Assembly (NCBI GenBank): GCA_013331415.1
Contig: DUGL01000019.1
Span: forward strand, 7,414 to 13,382
Direction of reading: 5' to 3'
Source of the DNA: Methanoregulaceae archaeon
GTDB taxonomy: Archaea > Halobacteriota > Methanomicrobia > Methanomicrobiales > Methanospirillaceae
Length of the DNA stretch: 5,969 nucleotides
The notes beneath the pieces were generated by a model, which saw only the letters and a list, made by a program, of their open reading frames with translations, was not told where the DNA came from and searched no databases. The translations under genes were made by a program, and so were the position numbers. Below, one piece after another: positions 1 to 5,923 of the stretch (positions are counted from its first letter, which is position 1; each line of letters begins with the position of its first letter).

Positions 1-767
1 GCGAGAAATGCCCCGAGGGCGAGGGAGAGCCCGATGCGGGCCGTGATCCAGGTAATGATGAAGCAGATGAGGATCACGGAGAGGAGGAATATCTCGGGGC
101 TCCGGGTGCTGGTGACCTGGTCCAGGATCCGGGGGAGCAGGTAGACCGCAATCAGCAGGATCAGGACCACCATGACCCCCAGGCTGAGACCGAGCCGGAG
201 GAGGGACTCCGTGATGTCGGCCTCCTGCCCTGCGATCAGGGGAAGCGCGATGATCATCGGGATGCTCATCAGGTCCTGGAAGAGCGATATGCCGAGCGTT
301 GTCCTCCCCTGCGGTGTTTCCACCTCCCCCCGCTCCTGGAAGACTTTCAGGGTGACGGTCGTACTGCTGTGGCAGACCAGGAATCCAAGGAAGAGGGCCG
401 TGGGAGCCGGCACGCCCACCAGGAAGGCGAGGAGATACACCACGCCGATGGTGAGGAGGACCTGGATCGAGCCGCCCACGAGCACGGTCTTTCGCATCTC
501 GTACAGGGTCCGGAACGAGAACTGCATCCCGATGGTGAAGAGGAGGAAGATGATGCCGACCTGTGAGAGGATGGTCACGATCTCCGGGTCCTGGATAAAC
601 CCGATTCCGTACGGCCCGATGATCATCCCGGTGAGCAGAAAGCCGACAACCCCCGGGACTTTCAGCTTGTGGCCAAAGTACAGGACAACAATGGCACAAC
701 CGAATATGAGGATGATGTCGAGCAGGTACGTCTCGATCACCGGATTTGCGCTGACCCCGGATATCAT
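1..767 (-). CDS. KefB-like CPA2 cation:proton antiporter, N-terminal part (runs off the left edge)
   Basis: This is an integral membrane antiporter of the monovalent cation:proton antiporter-2 family, expected to exchange K+ or Na+ for protons across the cytoplasmic membrane. I translated 255 full codons; the C-terminus lies outside the window. It is dense in hydrophobic helices (about residues 10-32, 38-55, 66-84, 95-118, 121-140, 157-178, 190-211, 226-245). Family signatures are VPGVVGFLLTGMIIGP (37-52), GIIFLLFTIGMQF (71-83), the SSTTVTLK segment (134-141), which sits where most relatives have a helix break reading SSTA, and FQDL with Asp165, the usual ion-binding aspartate. The ATG at 767 is chosen because AGGAG lies 5 bases upstream; an in-frame GTG five codons earlier lacks such support. 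The ion, and any C-terminal TrkA-N regulatory domain, cannot be told from this part. It lies in the same direction as the truncated ATPase gene, 129 bases downstream of its stop, and has no evident functional link to the other genes. Confidence 0.92.
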   Translation of the reverse strand, partial: MISGVSANPVIETYLLDIILIFGCAIVVLYFGHKLKVPGVVGFLLTGMIIGPYGIGFIQDPEIVTILSQVGIIFLLFTIGMQFSFRTLYEMRKTVLVGGSIQVLLTIGVVYLLAFLVGVPAPTALFLGFLVCHSSTTVTLKVFQERGEVETPQGRTTLGISLFQDLMSIPMIIALPLIAGQEADITESLLRLGLSLGVMVVLILLIAVYLLPRILDQVTSTRSPEIFLLSVILICFIITWITARIGLSLALGAFL

Positions 768-772
768 TCCTG

Positions 773-777
773 CTCCT
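773..777 (-). promoter_or_regulatory. Ribosome binding site of the antiporter gene
   Basis: The minus strand reads AGGAG, followed by 5 bases and then the ATG at 767. This match to the archaeal anti-Shine-Dalgarno sequence fixes the start chosen for the antiporter. A promoter in the 129-base gap is not clear: the best AT-rich stretch (about 798-810, GAATAGGTAT on the minus strand) is a poor TATA box. Confidence 0.7.
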
Positions 778-851
778 GTCACTGGAGTGTATGACAGGAT
801 ACCTATTCACGGTTGTGGAGGATACGGACCACTCCATACCGGGAGATCCCT

Positions 852-896
852 GGAAACGAGAGCTACCCGCTCTTCCCGGTGAGAACAGTCACCCGG
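852..896 (-). terminator. Two adjacent hairpins after the truncated ATPase; possible terminator or attenuator
   Basis: Two inverted repeats follow directly on the stop codon of the ATPase fragment. The first pairs 876-882 (CCGGTGA) with 889-896 (TCACCCGG) around a 6-base loop, with one bulged C. The second pairs AGAGC (859-863) with GCTCT (869-873) around a 5-base loop, with GGAA and TTCC further out. No T-run follows on the minus strand, so it is not a standard archaeal U-tract terminator. A termination or attenuation role between the fragment and the antiporter gene is inferred only. Confidence 0.3.
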
Positions 897-1352
897 TCAG
901 ATGCCGGCATCGCTCCCCGGGGTGTAGATGGTGATATCAGCAGCGTCCCGGAGCATCCGTATACGTGCCCCGTCCTGTCCCCAGGATGCCAGGCCTGCTC
1001 TCCAGGCAGCCGCCTGTTCTGCGGCAAATGCATCGGGAGAGAGCCCCTTCCGGCGGGCATCATCCGGGTTGATCCAGGGGAGGAAATCGGCAGCCGCGAG
1101 GTCCGGGAAGCACAGGAGGAGGTTGGCAATGTCCCCCTTCGGATCGATGATGATCGCAGGGATCCCATCGATTGCCGCCTCTTCAAGCAGGCTGATGCAG
1201 AGCCCGGTCTTCCCGGACCTGGTCATCCCGATGCAGACCGCGTGGGTGGTGAGGTCACGGGAGTCGTACATCACGAGACGGTCGAGGAGTCTGCGCTCCG
1301 TCAGGTCGTACTCCTTTCCCATGTAGAATGCGCCGAGTCGCTCGAAATCCAT
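897..1352 (-). pseudogene. Truncated HerA/DUF87-type ATP-binding protein, N-terminal remnant of 151 residues
   Basis: This is the amino end of a family of archaeal and bacterial P-loop ATPases related to HerA, whose full members run to several hundred residues and whose exact role is unclear. Visible are the family-type start MDFERLGAFYMGKEYDLTER, a Walker A motif GMTRSGKT (residues 42-49, Lys48), the IIIDPKGD segment (67-74), LPWINPDDARRKG (about 92-104) and, at the very end, TIYTPGSDAGI. From memory of the family, the chain normally continues there with a segment like PVSIL; here a TGA follows at once, and none of the three frames downstream resembles the missing part. Walker B and the rest of the ATPase core are absent, so ATP hydrolysis is unlikely. 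It starts 40 bases after the RFAP synthase stop. The longer frame up to 1532 is rejected because those residues lie over the neighbouring gene and match nothing. A retained short protein with its own job remains possible. Confidence 0.78.
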
Positions 1353-1370
1353 ACACGATCTGCTCGTGTA
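1352..1370. repeat. Perfect 7-bp inverted repeat at the start codon of the ATPase fragment
   Basis: TACACGA (1352-1358) and TCGTGTA (1364-1370) are exact reverse complements separated by TCTGC. The repeat covers the start-codon edge of the ATPase fragment and the place where a transcript would begin if the TATA-like box at 1375-1382 is used. It could be an operator for a dimeric repressor or an RNA hairpin. A chance palindrome is also possible. Confidence 0.5.
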
Positions 1371-1374
1371 CGGG

Positions 1375-1382
1375 ATTAATAG
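1375..1382 (-). promoter_or_regulatory. TATA-like box of the ATPase fragment, leaderless geometry
   Basis: The minus strand reads CTATTAAT about 26 bases before the ATG at 1352, the usual archaeal distance from TATA box to transcription start. Transcription would therefore begin at or next to the start codon, giving a leaderless mRNA. This agrees with the lack of a convincing ribosome binding site. Read-through from the RFAP synthase gene, 40 bases upstream, is the alternative. Confidence 0.4.
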
Positions 1383-1392
1383 GAACTGGTTA

Positions 1393-2937
1393 TCAGAGGT
1401 TCCGTACGAGGGATCCCGTATTGTCGGCCCTGGTCCGGATGATACTCCCGGCCCGCTCCCCGAGGATCTCCCGTGCGGCAGACTCGAGGCCGGAGAGAGA
1501 GGAGTCCGAGACTGCATACACCGCAGGCCCAAACGAGCTCATCCCTGCACAGGCAGCGCCCGCGTCACGGAGGCCTGCCATGAGTGCCGGGACGACCGCA
1601 GCCTGCCGTGCCAACTCGACCCGTTTGAACCCGAGCTCCTGGATCCGGTTCACCGCTATTCCGAAGAGATCAAGGTCATGCTCCACGACCCCGGGGAGCA
1701 TCCGCATCACCACTTCGTGGCAGATTGCAGAAACATCACAAAGCGGGATTGGGCAGCCTGCCCGGAAGATATCCTCCTCGTTAACCCCGTGCACCGGTGC
1801 TGCCGGTTCAGGGATGACCAGCAGGATCTGCCAGTCTTCCGGGAAGTCATGCCGTGCCGTCACCGGGGCGACCCGGACCCCCCGCGATGCCCGGGAAGGG
1901 CGAAAGTCCTGCTTCTCTCCCGTTGCGCCAAAACTGTGTCCGCCATCGAGGAGGAAACCTCCCGTGGTAAAAGCCGCCGTCCCGATCCCCGATGTCCCGC
2001 CCCTGCCCGTGATCGCCGCGAGCTGCTCTGCCGGGACCGGAATCCCGTAGAGCTCAGTGATGGCACGGGCAACCGCGAGGGAGAGGGCTGTTCCGGAGCC
2101 GAGGCCTACGTGCCCGGGAGGGGTCGCCCGGATGGTGATGTGAGCCCCGCCAGAGATACCGAGGGATGCCGTTACTGCGAGGGAGACCTCTTCTGTCCTC
2201 AGGTTGGTCCCCTGGTCGGCCCCGCTCACCCGGATTGCCGGTGCCGGCTCGGCGATGACCACGGTGCGGGGAAGGGCAAGGGCGATCCCGATTCCCCCGT
2301 CAACCCGGCCGAGAGCACCCGAAAGATCGATAAGCCCGAGGTGGAGTCGTGAAGGGGCGCTCACCATCACACCTCCCGCCGACCGGAATGCAGCAAGCGG
2401 GAAGCTCTCCTCGATTGCAATGAAGGGTTTCTCCTGCCTTATGATCCGGTAGCGCCGGCAGAGGAGCGGATCTCCGGGGGAGAGGGAAAATGCCCGCTGT
2501 GCCGGTTCATCAGGCAACCGGACGGTGATGTGATTGATCTCCCGCCGTGACTCAATGGTATGCTTTTTCAGGATCTTCCCTATCGGGATGTCTGCACGCA
2601 TGAGGTCCTGTCTGAATTCCGGTTCAAGGCGTTCGAGCGGGGTACATGAGACTGCAGAGATCAGCACCTCACCCGTCCGGCTGCTCTTCAGCTCCACAAC
2701 CCGGTGGTTGACCGCGCTCCCCACCCTGACATCGAGTTCCCGGGCAGCCTCCTGGTCCGCAGGGATAATCTCCTGCACGAGCGTGGTTATCGTGACCTCC
2801 TCACCGGAGATTGCCTCGAGGAGCGCAGTGACCGAGCCATCGGTCAGGAGCAGGATCTTCTGGATGCGGGAGAGCGGTCCGTAGTTCTCCTCGATAGCCA
2901 CGATGCTGTCGCGCAACAATCCAGTACCATCCTGCAT
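1393..2937 (-). CDS. mptG: Fused chorismate-lyase-like (DUF98) / beta-ribofuranosylaminobenzene 5'-phosphate synthase
   Basis: The protein has 514 residues and two parts. Residues about 1-185 are a DUF98 domain of the chorismate lyase-like fold, with LLLTDGSVT (29-37), NHRVVEL (77-83) and a segment RRYRII...FIAIEESFP (161-180) that resembles UbiC around its catalytic Glu; Arg79 and Glu176 are my candidate active-site residues. Residues about 191-514 are a full beta-RFAP synthase of the GHMP kinase superfamily, with SAPSRLHLGLIDL (193-205), GRVDGGIGIAL (210-220), PPGHVGLGSGTALS (273-286), GRGGTSGIGT (311-320) and GMSSFGPAVYAV (465-476). RFAP synthase condenses 4-aminobenzoate, or in some methanogens reportedly 4-hydroxybenzoate, with PRPP and releases CO2 and pyrophosphate, an early step to methanopterin. 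A chorismate lyase would supply 4-hydroxybenzoate, so the fusion would join two successive steps. The ATG at 2937 is chosen over upstream in-frame codons because AAGGAG lies 10 bases before it and a TATA box at normal distance; a start at 3141 would fall beyond that promoter and inside cooS. It is cytosolic, with no signal peptide. Confidence 0.93.
   Translation of the reverse strand: MQDGTGLLRDSIVAIEENYGPLSRIQKILLLTDGSVTALLEAISGEEVTITTLVQEIIPADQEAARELDVRVGSAVNHRVVELKSSRTGEVLISAVSCTPLERLEPEFRQDLMRADIPIGKILKKHTIESRREINHITVRLPDEPAQRAFSLSPGDPLLCRRYRIIRQEKPFIAIEESFPLAAFRSAGGVMVSAPSRLHLGLIDLSGALGRVDGGIGIALALPRTVVIAEPAPAIRVSGADQGTNLRTEEVSLAVTASLGISGGAHITIRATPPGHVGLGSGTALSLAVARAITELYGIPVPAEQLAAITGRGGTSGIGTAAFTTGGFLLDGGHSFGATGEKQDFRPSRASRGVRVAPVTARHDFPEDWQILLVIPEPAAPVHGVNEEDIFRAGCPIPLCDVSAICHEVVMRMLPGVVEHDLDLFGIAVNRIQELGFKRVELARQAAVVPALMAGLRDAGAACAGMSSFGPAVYAVSDSSLSGLESAAREILGERAGSIIRTRADNTGSLVRNL
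2371..2377 (-). promoter_or_regulatory. Internal Shine-Dalgarno-like site before Met191 of the fusion protein
   Basis: The minus strand reads GGGAGGT followed by GTG and an ATG at 2367-2365. That ATG encodes Met191, the point where stand-alone RFAP synthases begin. GGAGG ends 4 bases before the ATG, somewhat close but workable. It may allow internal initiation giving a separate RFAP synthase, or it may be a relic of a once-separate gene. The upstream frame stays open through it, so the fusion itself is not in doubt. Confidence 0.45.
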
Positions 2938-2947
2938 CCCGGGGTCG

Positions 2948-2953
2948 CTCCTT
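2948..2953 (-). promoter_or_regulatory. Ribosome binding site of the DUF98-RFAP synthase gene
   Basis: The minus strand reads AAGGAG, then 10 bases, then the ATG at 2937. This decides the start codon for the fusion protein, whose open frame otherwise extends 68 codons further upstream. Confidence 0.75.
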
Positions 2954-2980
2954 GCTTCCAGTTCCCGTTTTATCGCCTGT

Positions 2981-2988
2981 ACATATAA
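2981..2988 (-). promoter_or_regulatory. TATA box of the DUF98-RFAP synthase gene
   Basis: The minus strand reads TTATATGT, a good archaeal TATA box, about 48 bases before the ATG at 2937. Transcription would begin near 2959, giving a leader of about 22 bases that contains the AAGGAG site. A factor-B recognition element is not obvious upstream. Confidence 0.6.
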
Positions 2989-3018
2989 GCTGGTGGGTAT
3001 CCGGCAGATGCGTGACGT

Positions 3019-3045
3019 CTCTCCCCCGGTCGATGCCGGGGAGGG
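3019..3045. promoter_or_regulatory. GC-rich inverted repeat in the centre of the divergent promoter region
   Basis: CCCCGG (3024-3029) pairs exactly with CCGGGG (3036-3041) around the loop TCGATG. With one bulged C the stem extends outward to 3019 and 3045, for about ten pairs including one wobble. It lies between the two TATA boxes, upstream of both, so it is not in either predicted transcript. An operator shared by both genes is possible; no known regulator site is recognised. Confidence 0.4.
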
Positions 3046-3060
3046 CCATCCCCTGCCTTC

Positions 3061-3077
3061 AGAAATAGCTTCATATA
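3061..3077 (+). promoter_or_regulatory. Promoter of the cooSC operon
   Basis: TTCATATA (3070-3077) is a TATA-like box, preceded by the purine-rich AGAAATAG (3061-3068), which could serve as the transcription factor B element. A start about 25 bases downstream, near 3100, would give a leader of about 26 bases holding the GGAG ribosome site. This would put the GTG at 3099 at the very edge of the mRNA and favours the ATG at 3126. Confidence 0.5.
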
Positions 3078-3113
3078 CTGGCACCAGCTGAGTACCTCGT
3101 GCTACGACAACGT

Positions 3114-3117
3114 GGAG
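3114..3117 (+). promoter_or_regulatory. Ribosome binding site of cooS
   Basis: GGAG lies 8 bases before the ATG at 3126. It supports that start over the in-frame GTG at 3099, which would add nine residues lacking similarity to known CooS proteins. Confidence 0.65.
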
Positions 3118-3125
3118 CTGTGGAA

Positions 3126-5084
3126 ATGAGTGAAGAGCCAAAACCTATCCTGATTGGTGAGAAACCGGACGTGTGCGAGCTCGACCGGGCTCGCCTTGCC
3201 CTGATGAACCCCCAGGTCATCGAGCAGAAGAGAGAAGAACGGACCTTTGAAGAGACCGCCAAGCCATTCATCGAGCTGACGATGCGGGAAGGTATCGAGA
3301 CGGTGTGGGACCGGTTCGAGATGCAGCAGCCCCCCTGCAAGTTCTGTGCCCAGGGGCTCTCCTGTGCCCGGTGTGCCATGGGGCCCTGCAAGATCATCCC
3401 GCCAAACCGGATCCGGGGAGTCTGCGGGGCCGATGCCGACCTGATCGTGGCGCGGAACCTGCTCGATACTATCGCCACCGGGGCCGCTGCGCACTCTGAC
3501 CATGGGCGCGAGATCGTGCTCACCCTGTACGGTATCGGGGAGGGTACGGTGACCGATTATGCCATCACCGATCCGGAGAAGCTCAGGCGCCTTGCTGCCG
3601 AATACGGGCTCGATACTTCGGGAAAGCAGGACAAGCAGGTAGCCGGAGAGCTCGCCCGGGCCATGCTCGAGGAGTATGGAACAGTCAGGAACACGCTCCA
3701 GATCGCTCAACGGGCTCCAAAGGCCACGCGGGATATCTGGGAGAAGGCTGGCATCGCCCCCCGCGGCATTGACCGTGACGTGGTGGATGCTATGCACCGC
3801 ATCCAGATGGGGGTGGCAGCGGATTATGCCAACACATTGACCCATGGACTCCGGGTCTCGCTCTCTGACGGCTGGGGGGGGTCGAGCCTGGCCACGGAGA
3901 TATCGGATGTCCTCTTCGGTACACCCAGGCCGAATGAGTCTCTGGTCAACCTCGGGGTGGTGAAGAAGGACCACGTCAACATCTCCCTGCACGGCCACAA
4001 CCCCATGCTCTCGGAGATGGTGGTGAAAGCGGCGAAGGATCCCGGCATCCTGGCCCGGGTGAAGGAGGTGGGGGCAGCGGGGATCAACCTCGTCGGCCTC
4101 TGCTGCACCGGCAATGAGCTCCTGATGCGCAAGGGGATCCCGAATGCCGGCAACCACTTCAACCAGGAACTCGTGATCACGACCGGGGCGCTCGAGGCGA
4201 TGGTAGTCGACTACCAGTGTATCTTCCCCTCCCTCCCGCGGACGGCAAGCTGCTACCATACCCATATCATCTCCACGAGCTCCAAGTCGAAGATCCCGGG
4301 TTCCCTCTACTTCGCATTCGAACCGGAAAACGCGTATGCGACAGCGAAAGCAATCGTCCGGATGGCAGTAGAGAACTTCCCGAACCGGAACAAGGACCGG
4401 GTCTTTATCCCGGTCGAGCCGGTGAAGGTGATGACCGGGTTCTCGGTCGAGGCGATCCAGGGGGCGCTCGGCGGGACCTGGAAGCCGCTGATCGACCTGA
4501 TCGCTGCCGGGACCATCCGGGGAGCAGTCGGGATCGTGGGCTGCAACAACCCCAAGGTCAAGCACGACTTCGGGCATGTCACGCTCTCGAAAGAACTCAT
4601 CAAGCGCGATATCCTCTGCGTGGAGACCGGTTGTGCCGCAATCGCGTCCGGCAAGGCAGGGCTCCTCCAGCCTTCTGCAGCCTCGCTCGCCGGTCCGGGC
4701 CTCCGCGGCGTCTGCACGTCGCTCGGGATCCCCCCGGTCCTCCACATGGGCTCCTGCGTGGACAACGCCCGGATCCTCCATCTCGCCGCAGAGCTTGGCA
4801 ATGCCCTGAACGTGGGGATCCACCGCCTGCCGCTTGCAGGGGCTGCACCCGAATGGTACTCCCAGAAGGCTGTCTCAATAGGGGCGTACTTCGTGGCGTC
4901 CGGTGTTTACACGGTACTCGGGGTCATGCCAAAGATCACCGGCAGCCCGGCCGTGGTCTCCCTCCTGACCGAGGGGCTGAAAGGGGCGGTGCATGCCTCG
5001 TTTGCGGTAGAGCCCGATCCATTGAAAGCCGCGGACCTGATCACTGCACACATCGAGCGGAAACGGACCGAGCTCGGTATCTGA
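3126..5084 (+). CDS. cooS: Anaerobic Ni-Fe carbon monoxide dehydrogenase catalytic subunit
   Basis: This 652-residue enzyme catalyses CO + H2O = CO2 + 2H+ + 2e- as a cytoplasmic homodimer, and its length is normal for monofunctional CooS. Cysteines 71 and 74 (CKFC) match the D-cluster at the dimer interface, and Cys80, 83, 88 and 100 the B-cluster. The C-cluster ligands, numbered against Carboxydothermus CooSII from memory, are all present: His289 or His291 (LHGHNP), Cys326/327 (GLCCTGNE), Cys365 (VDYQC), Cys473 (GIVGCNN), Cys503 (ETGCAA) and Cys544 (MGSCVD). The catalytic lysine is Lys581 (SQKAVSIG). Full ligation argues for an active CODH rather than a hybrid-cluster protein. Odd points are the CX2C D-cluster in place of CX7C, and HSDHGRE (123-129), which keeps only two of the four channel histidines known from CooSII. 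It overlaps cooC by one base. It is not the acetyl-CoA synthase-linked archaeal CdhA, which is longer and carries extra ferredoxin domains. An 8-G run at 3874-3881 lies inside the gene, but the frame is intact on both sides. Confidence 0.97.
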   Translation: MSEEPKPILIGEKPDVCELDRARLALMNPQVIEQKREERTFEETAKPFIELTMREGIETVWDRFEMQQPPCKFCAQGLSCARCAMGPCKIIPPNRIRGVCGADADLIVARNLLDTIATGAAAHSDHGREIVLTLYGIGEGTVTDYAITDPEKLRRLAAEYGLDTSGKQDKQVAGELARAMLEEYGTVRNTLQIAQRAPKATRDIWEKAGIAPRGIDRDVVDAMHRIQMGVAADYANTLTHGLRVSLSDGWGGSSLATEISDVLFGTPRPNESLVNLGVVKKDHVNISLHGHNPMLSEMVVKAAKDPGILARVKEVGAAGINLVGLCCTGNELLMRKGIPNAGNHFNQELVITTGALEAMVVDYQCIFPSLPRTASCYHTHIISTSSKSKIPGSLYFAFEPENAYATAKAIVRMAVENFPNRNKDRVFIPVEPVKVMTGFSVEAIQGALGGTWKPLIDLIAAGTIRGAVGIVGCNNPKVKHDFGHVTLSKELIKRDILCVETGCAAIASGKAGLLQPSAASLAGPGLRGVCTSLGIPPVLHMGSCVDNARILHLAAELGNALNVGIHRLPLAGAAPEWYSQKAVSIGAYFVASGVYTVLGVMPKITGSPAVVSLLTEGLKGAVHASFAVEPDPLKAADLITAHIERKRTELGI

Positions 5085-5923
5085 TGACCACGATACCGAT
5101 GGCAGCATCCCACCCCGGTATCCAGGACTCCCCGAAGATCCGGGTGGTCGTCACCGGGAAGGGCGGGGTAGGAAAGACAACGCTCACGGCGTTGCTCGCC
5201 CACACCTGTGCCGGGCAGGGGTACTCCGTGCTCGCGGTCGATGGCGACCCCCAGCAGAACCTCGCGGCAACGCTCGGGCTGTACGGTGACGAAGCGGCTG
5301 CCATCGTACCGCTCGCGGAGCGGAGCGATTATATCGCGGAGAAGACCGGGACCGGTCCCGGCAGCCGGGGGCTCATGGTCCTGAACCCCGATACTGCCGA
5401 CGTGGTTGAACGGGCAGGGACAATCGTGGATGTCCGGCTCCGCCTGCTCGTCATGGGTGGGGTGAAGAATGCAGGCTCCGGGTGCCTCTGTCCCGAGTAC
5501 AGCCTGCTCGCGTCCGTGCTCCGGAACGCCCGCTCACTCCCCGATGAGATCGTCCTCCTTGACACACCGGCCGGGCTCGAGCACTTCGGTCGGGCTGTCG
5601 CGGAAGGATTCGATATGGCCCTCATCGTCTCGGACGGGTCCTACAATGCCATGACCGTTGCACGGGACCTGTGCCGCCTGGCAAAGGAGAGCGGGATCCG
5701 GGACCGGGTGCTCATCGTGAACCGGGTGCGGGGAACCACACGGCTGCAGCACATCCGTACACTTGCCGGGGACTCTTTCTCCCGGGTCTTTACCCTCCCC
5801 GATGACCCCTGCGTCCCCCGGCATGAACCCTCGGTCGTCCCGCTGCTCGGGAGCGACTGCCCGGTGATGGCGGCGGTCAAAGACCTGGCAGGGTCGATCA
5901 TCGCCGAGCGGGCTGGTTCGTGA
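5084..5923 (+). CDS. cooC: CODH nickel-insertion accessory ATPase CooC
   Basis: CooC is a dimeric MinD/SIMIBI-class ATPase that drives nickel incorporation into the C-cluster of CooS. The 279-residue product has a deviant Walker A GKGGVGKTT (residues 25-33, signature Lys26, Lys31), switch I DGDPQQN (53-59), the paired cysteines Cys134 and Cys136 (GCLCPE), which bind metal at the dimer interface in Carboxydothermus CooC1, and switch II LLDTPAGLEHFGR (158-170). IVNR (211-214) fits the base-recognition loop. The ATG at 5084 overlaps the cooS stop as TGATG, pointing to coupled translation; no strong ribosome site precedes it. Typical CooC starts a few residues before the P-loop, so the first 18 residues are an extension; the ATG at 5099 (Met6) is an alternative with no better ribosome site. 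Its immediate neighbour shows that its client is this CooS. Confidence 0.96.
   Translation: MTTIPMAASHPGIQDSPKIRVVVTGKGGVGKTTLTALLAHTCAGQGYSVLAVDGDPQQNLAATLGLYGDEAAAIVPLAERSDYIAEKTGTGPGSRGLMVLNPDTADVVERAGTIVDVRLRLLVMGGVKNAGSGCLCPEYSLLASVLRNARSLPDEIVLLDTPAGLEHFGRAVAEGFDMALIVSDGSYNAMTVARDLCRLAKESGIRDRVLIVNRVRGTTRLQHIRTLAGDSFSRVFTLPDDPCVPRHEPSVVPLLGSDCPVMAAVKDLAGSIIAERAGS

Noticed and set aside
172..882. Plus-strand open frame of 236 residues at the left end
   Set aside because: The opposite strand encodes an antiporter with clear membrane helices and signatures; this frame is its Arg/Ser/Thr/Pro-rich shadow.
1366..2352. Plus-strand open frame of 328 residues opposite the RFAP synthase gene
   Set aside because: It is antisense to clear GHMP-family motifs, is of low-complexity charged composition, and has no recognisable domain.
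2938..3141. Longer N-terminus of the RFAP synthase fusion, starting at 3141
   Set aside because: It would lie upstream of the predicted TATA box and overlap the start of cooS; the ATG at 2937 has both a ribosome site and a promoter at proper distances.
3874..3881. Run of eight G in cooS as a phase-variation or frameshift site
   Set aside because: The frame is intact on both sides and the codons give the sensible GWGGSS; in a GC-rich gene such a run is not unusual. It is at most a sequencing-error hotspot.
3102..4823. Very long minus-strand open frame (573 residues) opposite cooS
   Set aside because: It is a shadow of a GC-rich gene: it lies wholly antisense to a gene with complete CooS motifs, is full of Arg, Asp, Gly and His, and shows no domain I know.
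4217..5083. In-frame extension of cooC 289 codons upstream
   Set aside because: That stretch overlaps the cooS active-site coding region in another frame and resembles no CooC; the real start is the overlapping ATG at 5084.
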